Below, piece after piece: positions 34,831 through 42,588 of a stretch of DNA of 64,000 nucleotides. Made by a program: the position numbers and the translations under genes. Below the pieces are notes generated by a model. The model was not told where the DNA came from, made no database searches, and saw only the letters and a list, made by a program, of their open reading frames with translations. The stretch's first letter is position 1. Each line of letters begins with the position of its first letter. Origin of the DNA: Abditibacterium sp. (lineage in GTDB: Bacteria > Armatimonadota > Abditibacteriia > Abditibacteriales > Abditibacteriaceae); NCBI GenBank assembly GCA_030448265.1, contig JAUJNG010000003.1, positions 1-64,000 on the forward strand. The letters are read 5' to 3'.

Positions 34831-36082
34831 AAAACCGTCCGATTTTTACCCGCGAAGTCAATTTGAGCGGCAAAGTTTCGCCCCTCCAGTTCGCTTCGCC
34901 GTAAATCGCCACAACCGGAGTTTGCGCGGGTGCGGCGGGGATTTTCGCCGCGAAAGTGCCGTCGGGATTGCGCTGCAAAGGAATTTGCTGAAACGGCGTC
35001 TCGCGGAAATCTTTCGAGGCCGAAAACGCATAAAAAAGCTGCGCGGTTGCCGCGCCAGGAGCCTGCAAAGTCCAGCGCTGCCCGTTTTTGGCGAGTTGGG
35101 GCTGTGCGGGCGTTTTTCCGCCCAGAACCTCGCGGCACCAGCTCGCAATCGAGCCGAACACGCTGGGAATCGCATTTTCCATGTAATGGCCCGCGTTCGC
35201 CACATAAAGCAAATTCGCCGGCCCGCGCAAATCGGCGGCGTATAAATCGAAGGCGTCGAGCGTCCAGTAACCGTTGTTGGTGGCGTCGATGATGTATTTG
35301 GGCATCGTCAGGCGCGCGCGAAAATTATACGGATCCCACGTCGCCATCAGTCCCTGTCCCTCTGGCGCGTTCATTTTTTCGAGCAATCCATTGCCGGTGT
35401 AGGCGCGCAGGAGCGGCGAATACTGGCCCCACTGCGCCAGTTGGTTGGGCGCCTGTTTTTCGACGTTCAAGTTGTTGTAGCCAATCGAAACCAGGCCCAT
35501 GACGCGCGGATCGGTCGAGGCGAGCCACGCCGCGAGGCCGCGCTTGGAAAAACCGATCATCACGAACTTTGAGAGCGGTTTTTTCTGCCCTTTCGACCAC
35601 CCTTGCACCGCGTCCATCGCGCGCGTGGCCGATTTCGCCATCGCAAAGGCTAAAGACCAACTCGGATCGCGCGTTTCGAACATCTTTTGCAGCGAGTAGC
35701 CGAACAATCCATCCTCGGTTTTGCCCCAGAGGGGCTGATTGGGCACGCCGTAAACCGTGATGAAAGGCGCGCCAATGTTGTCGGCGGCGAGGCGTCCGGT
35801 GAGGTCGTCCCAGGCGAACGGTTGCGTGCCAAGCTGCATCACCGCGCGGCCAGGAAAGAGCAGCTTTTTGGGCTGGTAAACGCGGATTTCGTGCTGCCAC
35901 CTAACGCCCTGCCAGTTTTGCGAAGTGAGGCTGATGCGCGTGACTTGCGGCGTCTGCGAGAGAATTTTCCAGGCGAAACCGTCGGGCCTTTTTAAGTAGG
36001 TATCGAGTGGCTGGGTTGGGGGCGTCGCGGCGAAAGTCGGGGCGGCGAGGATGAGAGAGAATAAGAAAATGAGAAGGCGCAT
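34829..36082 (-). CDS. Secreted PhoPQ-activated pathogenicity-related (AprA-like) hydrolase, paralogue 1
   Basis: Exported α/β-hydrolase-like protein of the PhoPQ_related family. The 417 residues start with a signal peptide (MRLLIFLFSLILAAPTFA). They carry PLDTYLKRPDGFAWK, VYGVPNQPLWGKTEDGL, the nucleophile-elbow-like GFSKRGLAAW (Ser), YNNLNVEKQ, and PKYIIDATNNGYWTLDAF with the later NAGHYMENA His. The catalytic substrate is not known. It is paralogous to the next gene, separated from it by a large inverted repeat. The ATG at 36082 is set by the signal peptide. Confidence 0.87.
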   Translation of the reverse strand: MRLLIFLFSLILAAPTFAATPPTQPLDTYLKRPDGFAWKILSQTPQVTRISLTSQNWQGVRWQHEIRVYQPKKLLFPGRAVMQLGTQPFAWDDLTGRLAADNIGAPFITVYGVPNQPLWGKTEDGLFGYSLQKMFETRDPSWSLAFAMAKSATRAMDAVQGWSKGQKKPLSKFVMIGFSKRGLAAWLASTDPRVMGLVSIGYNNLNVEKQAPNQLAQWGQYSPLLRAYTGNGLLEKMNAPEGQGLMATWDPYNFRARLTMPKYIIDATNNGYWTLDAFDLYAADLRGPANLLYVANAGHYMENAIPSVFGSIASWCREVLGGKTPAQPQLAKNGQRWTLQAPGAATAQLFYAFSASKDFRETPFQQIPLQRNPDGTFAAKIPAAPAQTPVVAIYGEANWRGETLPLKLTSRVKIGRF

Positions 36083-36101
36083 GAGGATTGGGAACAGACC
36101 G

Positions 36102-36286
36102 CGCTCCGCGGCCCTCACCCGCCTTCGCGGAACTCAGGCACCCTCTCCCGCAAGCGGGAGAAGGATTAGCAGTTTTCCCTGTCACTTTGAGGAACCGCAA
36201 AAGTCGGAGTTACTACTGCTAATCCTTCTCCCGCTTGCGGGAGAGGGTGCCTGAGTTCCACGAAGGCGGGTGAGGGCCGCGGAGCG
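36102..36286. repeat. 72-bp-arm inverted repeat between hydrolase paralogues
   Basis: Arms 36102-36173 and 36215-36286 pair with one mismatch. They contain CCCTCACCCGCCTTCGCGG, an internal CCCGCAAGCGGG hairpin and AAGGATTAGCAGT. Same core as the repeat at 37662. Confidence 0.95.
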
Positions 36287-36303
36287 GGAAGCGGCGAACC
36301 GAG

Positions 36304-37644
36304 TTATTTCTCGCTCTGCCACAACTCCGACGAAAGTCGCAGGGGCAGTGGTTGCGCCGAAATTTCAATTTCACCCCAGGCCGCCGCGAACTTCGCGCCG
36401 CGCGGAAGCAAATCAGCCTCGGCGACGGTGGCGCGATAGGCGCCGTCGCGCGGCTGCAATTCGATGGATTTCCACGTCGCGCGCCGAAAATCGGGGGAAT
36501 TCGAGGAGGCCAGCCACAGCCGCGCCACGCGCGGCGCGCCATCGGTGGAAAGCGAGAAAACGCGGCCTTTTGGGGAGTTTTCGACCTTCAGATTCACTTT
36601 GGGCGCGACCTTGCCTTCGAGGACGCTTCGGCCCCACGCGGCCGCCGTTCCCACCGCCGACGGCACGCCCTGTCCCAGCGAATGCGGCGCGTTGGGAACG
36701 TTGAAGAGGTCGGTCTGGCCCTCCAATCCGGCGCGGTAGAATTGCAGCGCGTCGAGCGGCCAGAAATCGTCATTGGCCGCGTTGATGAGCAGTTTGGGCA
36801 TCGTTAAACGCGCGCGATAATGGTAGGGATCGACCATCGCCACTAACTTTTTGCCGCGCTCCGACCCCATCTGATCGAACAAACCCAGATCGGCATAAGC
36901 CGAAATCATCGGCGAAGTTTCTTTCCAGATGGCGCGCTGGTGGGCGATCTGGAGCGGGATGTTGAGGTTGTTATACACGATGGGCGCCGCGCCAATCACG
37001 CGCTTATCGCCCGCCGCCGCGAGATAGGTCGTCCAGCCGCGCTTCGAGGCGCCCGACACCAAAAACCGCGAGATTTTCGGGCCGCCGTTCTTCCCCGACC
37101 ACTCGCCCAATGCGTCCATCGCTTTGGTGACGCTTTTCGTCATTGGAAACAGAAGCGGCCAGGTTTCATCGCCGGTTTCGAGGTATTTGGCGAAGGTGTA
37201 GGCGATGAGTTCGTCCTCTGTCTTGCCGAATAAAGGCTGGTTGGGCACGCCGTAAACATTGACCACATAAGCGCCCGTCGCATCGGCGAGGGCTTTTCCG
37301 ATGAGGGTTTCGCCCATCGAGCCGCCTCCAAACGGGATATTGAGAAGGGCGGCGTCAGGATGCTTGAGATTGTCAGGCTTGAAAATCTGCAAACGGTGCG
37401 TCCAGGGCCGTCCCTGCCAGGTTTGCGAGGTGAGGCGGAGATTGAAATCGCCATCGGCGAATTCGCCATCGGAGACATCCTGCCATTTGTAGGCGCTTTC
37501 GGGGCGCGCGAGATAAGTATCGAGCGGCGTTTTGACTTCGATGGGAGTTGGCAAGGGCGTTTCGTTTTGCGCGGCGACGGAAACCGTTGTTTCGCGGCAT
37601 CCGGCGAGGGCGAGAAAGAGAAGGGGGAAAAGTTGGGGTTTCAT
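36304..37644 (-). CDS. PhoPQ-related lipoprotein hydrolase, paralogue 2
   Basis: Paralogue of the previous gene, 447 residues, but lipid-anchored: the signal ends in the lipobox LALAGC. Shared blocks are TPLDTYLARPES, VYGVPNQPLFGKTEDELIAY, SGASKRGWTTYLAAAG (nucleophile Ser), YNNLNIPLQ, PKLLINAANDDFWPLDAL and NAPHSLGQ. A C-terminal beta domain follows. The two proteins likely arose by duplication and were then sent to different places (soluble periplasmic versus lipid-anchored). The longer frame upstream runs only through the flanking inverted repeat. Confidence 0.87.
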   Translation of the reverse strand: MKPQLFPLLFLALAGCRETTVSVAAQNETPLPTPIEVKTPLDTYLARPESAYKWQDVSDGEFADGDFNLRLTSQTWQGRPWTHRLQIFKPDNLKHPDAALLNIPFGGGSMGETLIGKALADATGAYVVNVYGVPNQPLFGKTEDELIAYTFAKYLETGDETWPLLFPMTKSVTKAMDALGEWSGKNGGPKISRFLVSGASKRGWTTYLAAAGDKRVIGAAPIVYNNLNIPLQIAHQRAIWKETSPMISAYADLGLFDQMGSERGKKLVAMVDPYHYRARLTMPKLLINAANDDFWPLDALQFYRAGLEGQTDLFNVPNAPHSLGQGVPSAVGTAAAWGRSVLEGKVAPKVNLKVENSPKGRVFSLSTDGAPRVARLWLASSNSPDFRRATWKSIELQPRDGAYRATVAEADLLPRGAKFAAAWGEIEISAQPLPLRLSSELWQSEK

Positions 37645-37661
37645 TGGGATTGTGGAGGCTA

Positions 37662-37875
37662 CCCGCCTGCGGCGGCCCTCACCCGCCTTCGCGGAGCTCA
37701 GGCACCCTCTCCCGCAAGCGGGAGAAGGATTAGCAGTGTTCAGTTCTACTCCGCTTTTGCGGTTCCTCAAATGCAGCTCCTCAAAAGTGAGAACTGAACA
37801 CTGCTAATCCTTCTCCCGCTTGCGGGAGAGGGTGCCTGAGCTCCGCGAAGGCGGGTGAGGGCCGCCGCAGGCGGG
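37662..37875. repeat. 86-bp perfect inverted repeat
   Basis: Arms 37662-37747 and 37790-37875 are exact reverse complements over 86 bases with a 42-base loop. The central ~62 bases of each arm match the arms of the repeat at 36102. It separates the hydrolase gene start from the divergent typA. Confidence 0.97.
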
Positions 37876-37933
37876 AGAAGTTCACCAAACGCGGTTATAA
37901 CCATTAAAACCGCCCTTGTATACTGCCTCCGCA

Positions 37934-39766
37934 ATGAAATCTAACGACAAACAGGCTCTTCCGGTTCGGGAAGACCTCAGAAATATCGCCATAATCGCTC
38001 ACGTCGATCACGGAAAAACCACGCTTGTTGACACTATGCTCGCCCAGGCCCACACCTTTCGCGCCAATCAGGAAGTGCGCGACCGAGTCATGGACTGCAT
38101 GGATTTGGAGCGCGAACGCGGCATCACCATCATGGCGAAAAACGCCTCGCTGCGCCTGCCCTTCGAGGGCAAAGAATTTAAAATCAACATCATCGACACC
38201 CCAGGCCACAGCGATTTCGGCGGCGAAGTCGAGCGCGTTTTAAGCATGGCCGACGGCTGTCTGCTCCTCGTGGACTCCGCCGAAGGCTGCCTGCCGCAAA
38301 CCCGTTTCGTGCTGGGCAAAGCCCTCGAAGCCGGTTTGATACCGATTATCGTAGTCAACAAAATCGACCGCCACGACGCGCGCCCTGAAGCGGTTTTGGA
38401 TGAAATTTACGGTCTCTTCATCGATCTCGACGCCCACGAAGACCAGCTCGATTTCCCCGTCATCTACGCCATCGGACGCGACGGCATCGCCAAAACCGCG
38501 CTTGATGAAGAATCGAGCGATTTACAGCCGCTTTTCCGTGCCATCATCGAAAACGTGCCCGCGCCGCGCGCCGATGTCGGCGCGCCGTTGCAGATGATGA
38601 TTTCCAACCTCGATTACAACGATTTCGTGGGCCGCATGGCCGTCGGACGCATCGTGGCGGGCACCATCAACGCCGGAACCGACGCCACACTCTGCAAACT
38701 CGACGGCACTTTCCAGAAATTCCGCATTTCGGGGCTTTACGGCTTTGAAGGATTGAAAAGAGATGCCATCGAAACGGCGGGCGCGGGCGACATCGTGGCG
38801 GTCGCGGGCTTGGAAGAGATTCACATCGGCGAAACCATCGCCGATGTCGAAAATCCGGCCGCGCTCAAGCCGCTCACCGTTGACGAACCCACCATTTCGA
38901 TGAACTTCGCCGCCAACATCAGTCCGTTCGCGGGCAAAGAGGGCAAATACGTCACGGGCCGCCAGCTCCGCGACCGTCTGGCGCGCGAAGTTCTCACCAA
39001 CGTCGCGATTCGCGTCGAAGATGCCTCCGAACCCGACACTTTCAAGGTTTCGGGGCGCGGCGAACTGCAACTCGCCATCATCATCGAGCAGATGCGCCGC
39101 GAGGGTTTCGAACTTCAGGTGTCGCGTCCCGAAGTCGTCACCCACGTCGAAAATGGCACGGTGATGGAGCCGGTCGAACAGGTTTTTATCGACGTTCCAA
39201 CCGAATACGTCGGTGTCGTGACCGAGGCGCTGGGCCGTCGCAAAGGCACCATGACGCAAATGACCAATCACGGCTCTGGCCGCGTGCGCCTCGAATTTGA
39301 AATTCCCTCGCGCGGCCTCATCGGTTTTCGCTCTCAGTTCCTCACCGAAACGCGCGGCATGGGCCTGCTCAACACCTTGTTTTTGCGCTACGCGCCCTGG
39401 GGCGGCCCGATTCCGCAGCGCGGCAGTGGCGCTCTCGTCGCCGACCGCGCCGGACAAACCACGCCTTTTGCGATGGCGAACTTGCAGGAGCGCGGCACGA
39501 TGTTCCACGAGCCGCAAACGGCGGTTTACGAGGGCATGATCATCGGCGAAAACTCGCGCGACGCCGATTTGAACGTCAACATCACCAAAGAAAAGCAGCT
39601 CACCAACATGAGAAGCTCGACTTCGGAAATCACTACCAAGATTATTCCGCCGTCGCTGATGACCCTGGAGCGCGCCCTCGAATGGATTAACGACGATGAA
39701 TTAGTCGAAGCCACGCCCAAGGGAATTCGATTGCGGAAGAAGAATCTGTCGAGTAATCGGAAGTAG
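37934..39766 (+). CDS. typA: TypA/BipA translational GTPase
   Basis: Ribosome-associated GTPase involved in 50S assembly and stress adaptation. The 610 residues show EF-G-like GTPase motifs: G1 [11 protein letters not shown]3 [13 protein letters not shown]4 VVNKIDR, then domain II, and the TypA-specific C-terminal region ([20 protein letters not shown] and [14 protein letters not shown]). The ATG at 37934 fits the family N-terminus. A small membrane protein gene follows two bases after the stop. Confidence 0.97.
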   Translation: MKSNDKQALPVREDLRNIAIIAHVDHGKTTLVDTMLAQAHTFRANQEVRDRVMDCMDLERERGITIMAKNASLRLPFEGKEFKINIIDTPGHSDFGGEVERVLSMADGCLLLVDSAEGCLPQTRFVLGKALEAGLIPIIVVNKIDRHDARPEAVLDEIYGLFIDLDAHEDQLDFPVIYAIGRDGIAKTALDEESSDLQPLFRAIIENVPAPRADVGAPLQMMISNLDYNDFVGRMAVGRIVAGTINAGTDATLCKLDGTFQKFRISGLYGFEGLKRDAIETAGAGDIVAVAGLEEIHIGETIADVENPAALKPLTVDEPTISMNFAANISPFAGKEGKYVTGRQLRDRLAREVLTNVAIRVEDASEPDTFKVSGRGELQLAIIIEQMRREGFELQVSRPEVVTHVENGTVMEPVEQVFIDVPTEYVGVVTEALGRRKGTMTQMTNHGSGRVRLEFEIPSRGLIGFRSQFLTETRGMGLLNTLFLRYAPWGGPIPQRGSGALVADRAGQTTPFAMANLQERGTMFHEPQTAVYEGMIIGENSRDADLNVNITKEKQLTNMRSSTSEITTKIIPPSLMTLERALEWINDDELVEATPKGIRLRKKNLSSNRK

Positions 39767-39768
39767 AG

Positions 39769-40056
39769 ATGCGTTGGCTTTTGGCTGGTATCGCCTTTAT
39801 ATTCGTTATTTCGTTTTGGGGAATGCTTGCTAACGGCGCGCCTCCCTTTTACGCGGCATATTATGGTCTTGTTGTTTTGGTAGCTGTTCCAGTTTTGCTG
39901 TTCATTATCGTTGCATCGAATGGGATTGCAGTCGCAGGTGTCTGGATAATGGCCAAGGTTCTCGGTTACTTCCTCCTCTACGTCCTATCTCTTTGGTTTT
40001 CTATAAAAGAGCTAATTGTAAAGCAGCTGGAACGATATCGAAGTGAAAGAAGATAA
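39769..40056 (+). CDS. Small membrane protein downstream of typA
   Basis: A 95-residue protein with three hydrophobic helices (about 3-25, 28-52, 55-75) and a basic C-terminus (KQLERYRSERR). It starts two bases after the typA stop with GGAAG upstream, so it should be cotranscribed and coupled. Its base use is visibly more A+T-rich than typA. No family is recognised. A terminator begins at its stop codon. Confidence 0.65.
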   Translation: MRWLLAGIAFIFVISFWGMLANGAPPFYAAYYGLVVLVAVPVLLFIIVASNGIAVAGVWIMAKVLGYFLLYVLSLWFSIKELIVKQLERYRSERR

Positions 40057-40087
40057 AAAGCGGGCGCGAAATTTCGCGCCCGCTTTT
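40056..40087 (+). terminator. Terminator of the typA operon, repeated type
   Basis: AAAAGCGGGCGCGAAA and TTTCGCGCCCGCTTTT form a perfect stem. Near-identical hairpins follow the next two small genes. Confidence 0.92.
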
Positions 40088-40183
40088 CGTCTGCCGAGTT
40101 TGACTACTAAAAAACGAAAAATCTACGCAAAATGTGTAGATTTTTCGCTTGTGGGATTCAAAGAGAAGAGAGACAATTGCTCT

Positions 40184-40462
40184 ATGACAAATCCCAGTTC
40201 TCAATCGTCGGATCCGTCCAAAGCGGATAACGAATCCAGAAAACGATTTTTTCGCGCGTTGACTCTTTTTGTCGTCGCTGTTACCATCGCACAAATCGCG
40301 TTGGTGGCGGTTACTAAAAGCGGCGCAGATTCTCTCATGGGCGGTTTGTCCAGTTTGTTTCTGGTTTTTGCCTCCCAGGAGGAAAGAATTGAGAAACTGT
40401 GGTGCTTTACTGCTCTTGCTTTCGCGTGTTTAGCCGGTTCCTTTTGGTTTACATATGGCTGA
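40184..40462 (+). CDS. Small two-helix membrane protein
   Basis: A 92-residue protein with a polar N-terminus (SSQSSDPSKADNESRK) and two hydrophobic segments (about 25-45 and 70-90). A+T-richer than the window average. No strong ribosome-binding site. It is bounded by two copies of the same terminator hairpin, so it is a separate unit. Function unknown. Confidence 0.5.
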   Translation: MTNPSSQSSDPSKADNESRKRFFRALTLFVVAVTIAQIALVAVTKSGADSLMGGLSSLFLVFASQEERIEKLWCFTALAFACLAGSFWFTYG

Positions 40463-40465
40463 GAA

Positions 40466-40501
40466 CCAAAAGCGGGCGCGAAATTTCGCGTCCGCTTTTG
40501 G
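40466..40501 (+). terminator. Second copy of the repeated terminator hairpin
   Basis: CCAAAAGCGGGCGCGAAA pairs with TTTCGCGTCCGCTTTTGG with one G-T position. Confidence 0.88.
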
Positions 40502-40522
40502 TTTAAACTGCTGGGAAACCTC

Positions 40523-40918
40523 ATGCGAAATCTGCTTCCTCTCGAATGGCAGCGCCGCCTGGATCTCGCGCAGCGCAGTTCGTCCTGGCGCGCTCAATTG
40601 GAAGCGCGTGTTTTGCGTTTTCTGCTCCGGCGCTATGGCGAACCGAGCGCAATGACGCCCGTTCCCGACCGTCCCTTGTGGCGCGGCCCGTTGCCGCACG
40701 GTCGCGCGAAAATGGTGCTTCCGCCGGAGCAACAACGCCAGCGATTGCAACATTTGGCGGTAGTGGGAAGCGAAGCACAAGTCGAACCGATAACGGCCTC
40801 TGGAAGAAAAATTGAGGAAGCGGCCTGGCGCGAAATGGAGCGCCGCCGCAAGCAACAGGAGCGCCATTGCAAGCAACAGGAGCGCCGCCGTAAGAAGCAG
40901 GAGCGCGGCTACTGGTGA
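40523..40918 (+). CDS. Hypothetical basic protein with KQQER repeats
   Basis: A 131-residue Arg/Gln-rich protein without a signal. The C-terminal ~30 residues repeat a RRKQQER-type unit (RRRKQQERHCKQQERRRKKQ), encoded by visible 18-21-base tandem repeats near 40845-40905. GGGAA lies ten bases before the ATG. A third copy of the terminator hairpin lies 70 bases downstream. No family recognised. Confidence 0.5.
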   Translation: MRNLLPLEWQRRLDLAQRSSSWRAQLEARVLRFLLRRYGEPSAMTPVPDRPLWRGPLPHGRAKMVLPPEQQRQRLQHLAVVGSEAQVEPITASGRKIEEAAWREMERRRKQQERHCKQQERRRKKQERGYW

Positions 40919-40987
40919 AAAACAGACATGGCGAGAAATTTACTTCGCGCGGCGGCGCTCCGACTTGAGGACGGCACCCAAAACCAG

Positions 40988-41017
40988 AAGCGGCGCGAAA
41001 TTTCGCGCCCGCTTTTG
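40988..41017 (+). terminator. Third, degenerate copy of the repeated terminator hairpin
   Basis: AAGCGGCGCGAAAT pairs with ATTTCGCGCCCGCTT with one bulged base. Confidence 0.7.
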
Positions 41018-41064
41018 CTTTGACTGCCAATGACAACCCGCGCGATTTGAGCGAAAATTAGAAC

Positions 41065-41481
41065 ATGAAAACGCGCATTCTCCTTCTCGCCCTCCCCCTG
41101 GTTTTCGCGCCGCTCGCCCACGCTCAGGACGAGGCCGCTCCGCCCGTCCAAACCCAGAAACCGCCCGAAAAACTCGCGCCCGCCGTGCGCGACGCCTTCA
41201 ACTTGCTGATGACTTCAATTCAGGACGACGATTACGCCGGATTTCTGGTCGCCGTCGATGACAACTTCAAAGCCGCTCTGACCAAAAAAATGTTCGATGC
41301 GGTCGTCGCGCAACTCGCGTCGCGCCAGAAAAACGGCTACGAGGCGATTTATCTCGACCATCTCAAGCGCGGGGCCTACACAACGCATCTGTGGAAACTC
41401 GCGTTTCGGGACGGCGGCGACGACATTCTGGCCGAAATGAGCCTCAAAGACGGCAAAATCGGCGGGTTTTTTCTGCGTTAG
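41065..41481 (+). CDS. Periplasmic hypothetical protein
   Basis: A 138-residue protein with a signal peptide ending AHAQ (residue ~21), a Pro-rich spacer, and a ~95-residue alpha/beta domain (DYAGFLVAVDDNFKAALTKK, LDHLKRGAYTTHLWKLAFRD, ending GKIGGFFLR). The pattern resembles the small NTF2/DUF3887-like 'growth' domains, but this is only an impression. The stop codon starts the outer arm of a nested palindrome. Confidence 0.65.
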   Translation: MKTRILLLALPLVFAPLAHAQDEAAPPVQTQKPPEKLAPAVRDAFNLLMTSIQDDDYAGFLVAVDDNFKAALTKKMFDAVVAQLASRQKNGYEAIYLDHLKRGAYTTHLWKLAFRDGGDDILAEMSLKDGKIGGFFLR

Positions 41482-41698
41482 AAAAACCACAGAGACACGG
41501 AGACACAGAGAAATTCAATAGACCTCTTGCAAAAGTGTAGAGCTTTGGATGTTCGTAGGTTTGTAGTAGCGCCGCGAGGCGCGTGTGGAAAGCGTCCACA
41601 GGGTGTCCACGCGCCTCGCGGCCCGCTACTACAAACCGCTTTCGCTACTTTTGCAAGAGGTTTAATAAAAAATCTCTGTGTCTCTGTGGTTTTTCTAA
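41479..41698. repeat. CACAGAGACACGG fold-back interrupted by a MITE-like element
   Basis: Outer arms 41479-41512 and 41673-41698 (TTAGAAAAACCACAGAGACA and complement) belong to the CACAGAG superfamily. Its loop holds the 142-bp element listed separately. Confidence 0.88.
41521..41662. mobile_element. MITE-like element with GACCTCTTGCAAAAGT ends
   Basis: Terminal repeats 41521-41536 and 41647-41662 match in 15 of 16 bases. Inside is a second long stem (TTTGTAGTAGCGCCGCGAGG with its complement). ACCTCTTGCAAAAGT ends are typical, from memory, of IS5-group derivatives. No open frame; target duplication not clear. Confidence 0.75.
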
Positions 41699-42513
41699 CG
41701 AGGCCCTAAACCTGACAACTCCCGAATTTCCTCGCGCAAGGCCGCGATTTCATCACGCAGCGCCCGCACGTTGTCGGCGCCCACGACTTCGGCTTCGGGG
41801 TTCTGGGCGTCGCGGCCCACGAAAAACGTCGCCAGTGTCGCGGTGACGTAGCCGAAAATCGTGAAAGCGAACAGCGAGAGCAGAAAACACAGCGCGCGGC
41901 CCTCGCTGCTCTGCGGCCAGCTTTCCGAGCCTAAAGTGGTCATCAGCATCGCCGTCCACCACAGCGATTGGCCGTAGTTTTGGAAGCCGTCTTCGCCCCT
42001 TTCAAAGGCGAACATCCCCGCCGCGCCCGCGAAGGTCGCGATCAAAGTCAGCGCGACGACATAGCCGAAACCGCGCCGCCCCATCGCGCCGGACAGGGCT
42101 TTCATGCCTCTGTTGAGCGAGGTGACAAGGCGGAAAAAGCGCAGTCCGCGCGCCGCCCGCGCTACGCGCAGCAATCGCACAACGCGCACGATGCGAAACA
42201 CGCGCAGCGCCGGAACGAGGAGCGAAATCGCGGTGAGCCAGTTGGTTTGCAGATAATCCCATTTGTCGGGCGCGAGCGCGAATTTCACCCCGAAATCGAC
42301 CAGAAAAATCACCCAGATCACAGTTCCCAGCGTTTCGAGCGGGTCGCTGAGGCCTTTTGGCACCACAAATTCCCACACCAGAAGTCCCAGCCAAACGAAG
42401 CCGAGCAGCAGCATCGGGGTTTCGAGGCGGTCTTCGATTTGTTCGAGCAGTTGGCGGCGCTCTTCGTTCAGTTCGGATTGCGGGGGCGATTGGTCGGGCG
42501 GAGAAGGGGACAT
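41695..42513 (-). CDS. Voltage-gated-like ion channel with non-canonical filter
   Basis: A 272-residue six-helix ion transporter. Helices S1-S3 are followed by an arginine-rich voltage-sensor helix (RVFRIVRVVRLLRVARAARG), S5, a pore loop and S6. The pore signature reads MTTLGSESWPQSSEGR instead of the potassium TVGYGD, so potassium selectivity should not be assumed. A coiled coil (ALRDEIAALREEIRELSGL) ends the protein and may assemble the tetramer. The gene ends inside the right arm of a palindrome. Confidence 0.85.
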   Translation of the reverse strand: MSPSPPDQSPPQSELNEERRQLLEQIEDRLETPMLLLGFVWLGLLVWEFVVPKGLSDPLETLGTVIWVIFLVDFGVKFALAPDKWDYLQTNWLTAISLLVPALRVFRIVRVVRLLRVARAARGLRFFRLVTSLNRGMKALSGAMGRRGFGYVVALTLIATFAGAAGMFAFERGEDGFQNYGQSLWWTAMLMTTLGSESWPQSSEGRALCFLLSLFAFTIFGYVTATLATFFVGRDAQNPEAEVVGADNVRALRDEIAALREEIRELSGLGPR

Positions 42514-42537
42514 GGCGCTTATTAAGACGGGAATGAG

Positions 42538-42571
42538 AAAAGCCGGACACGCGAGGCGTGTCCGGCTTTTT
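42538..42571 (-). terminator. Terminator of the F5/8C-like gene
   Basis: AAAAGCCGGACACGC pairs with GCGTGTCCGGCTTTT around GAG; T runs on both strands. Confidence 0.9.
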
Positions 42572-42588
42572 GAGATTTGGCGGCGAAT

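Noticed and set aside
36304..37770. Longer start at 37770 for the second PhoPQ-related gene
   Set aside because: The extra 42 codons lie in the 86-bp inverted repeat; a lipoprotein signal begins at 37644.
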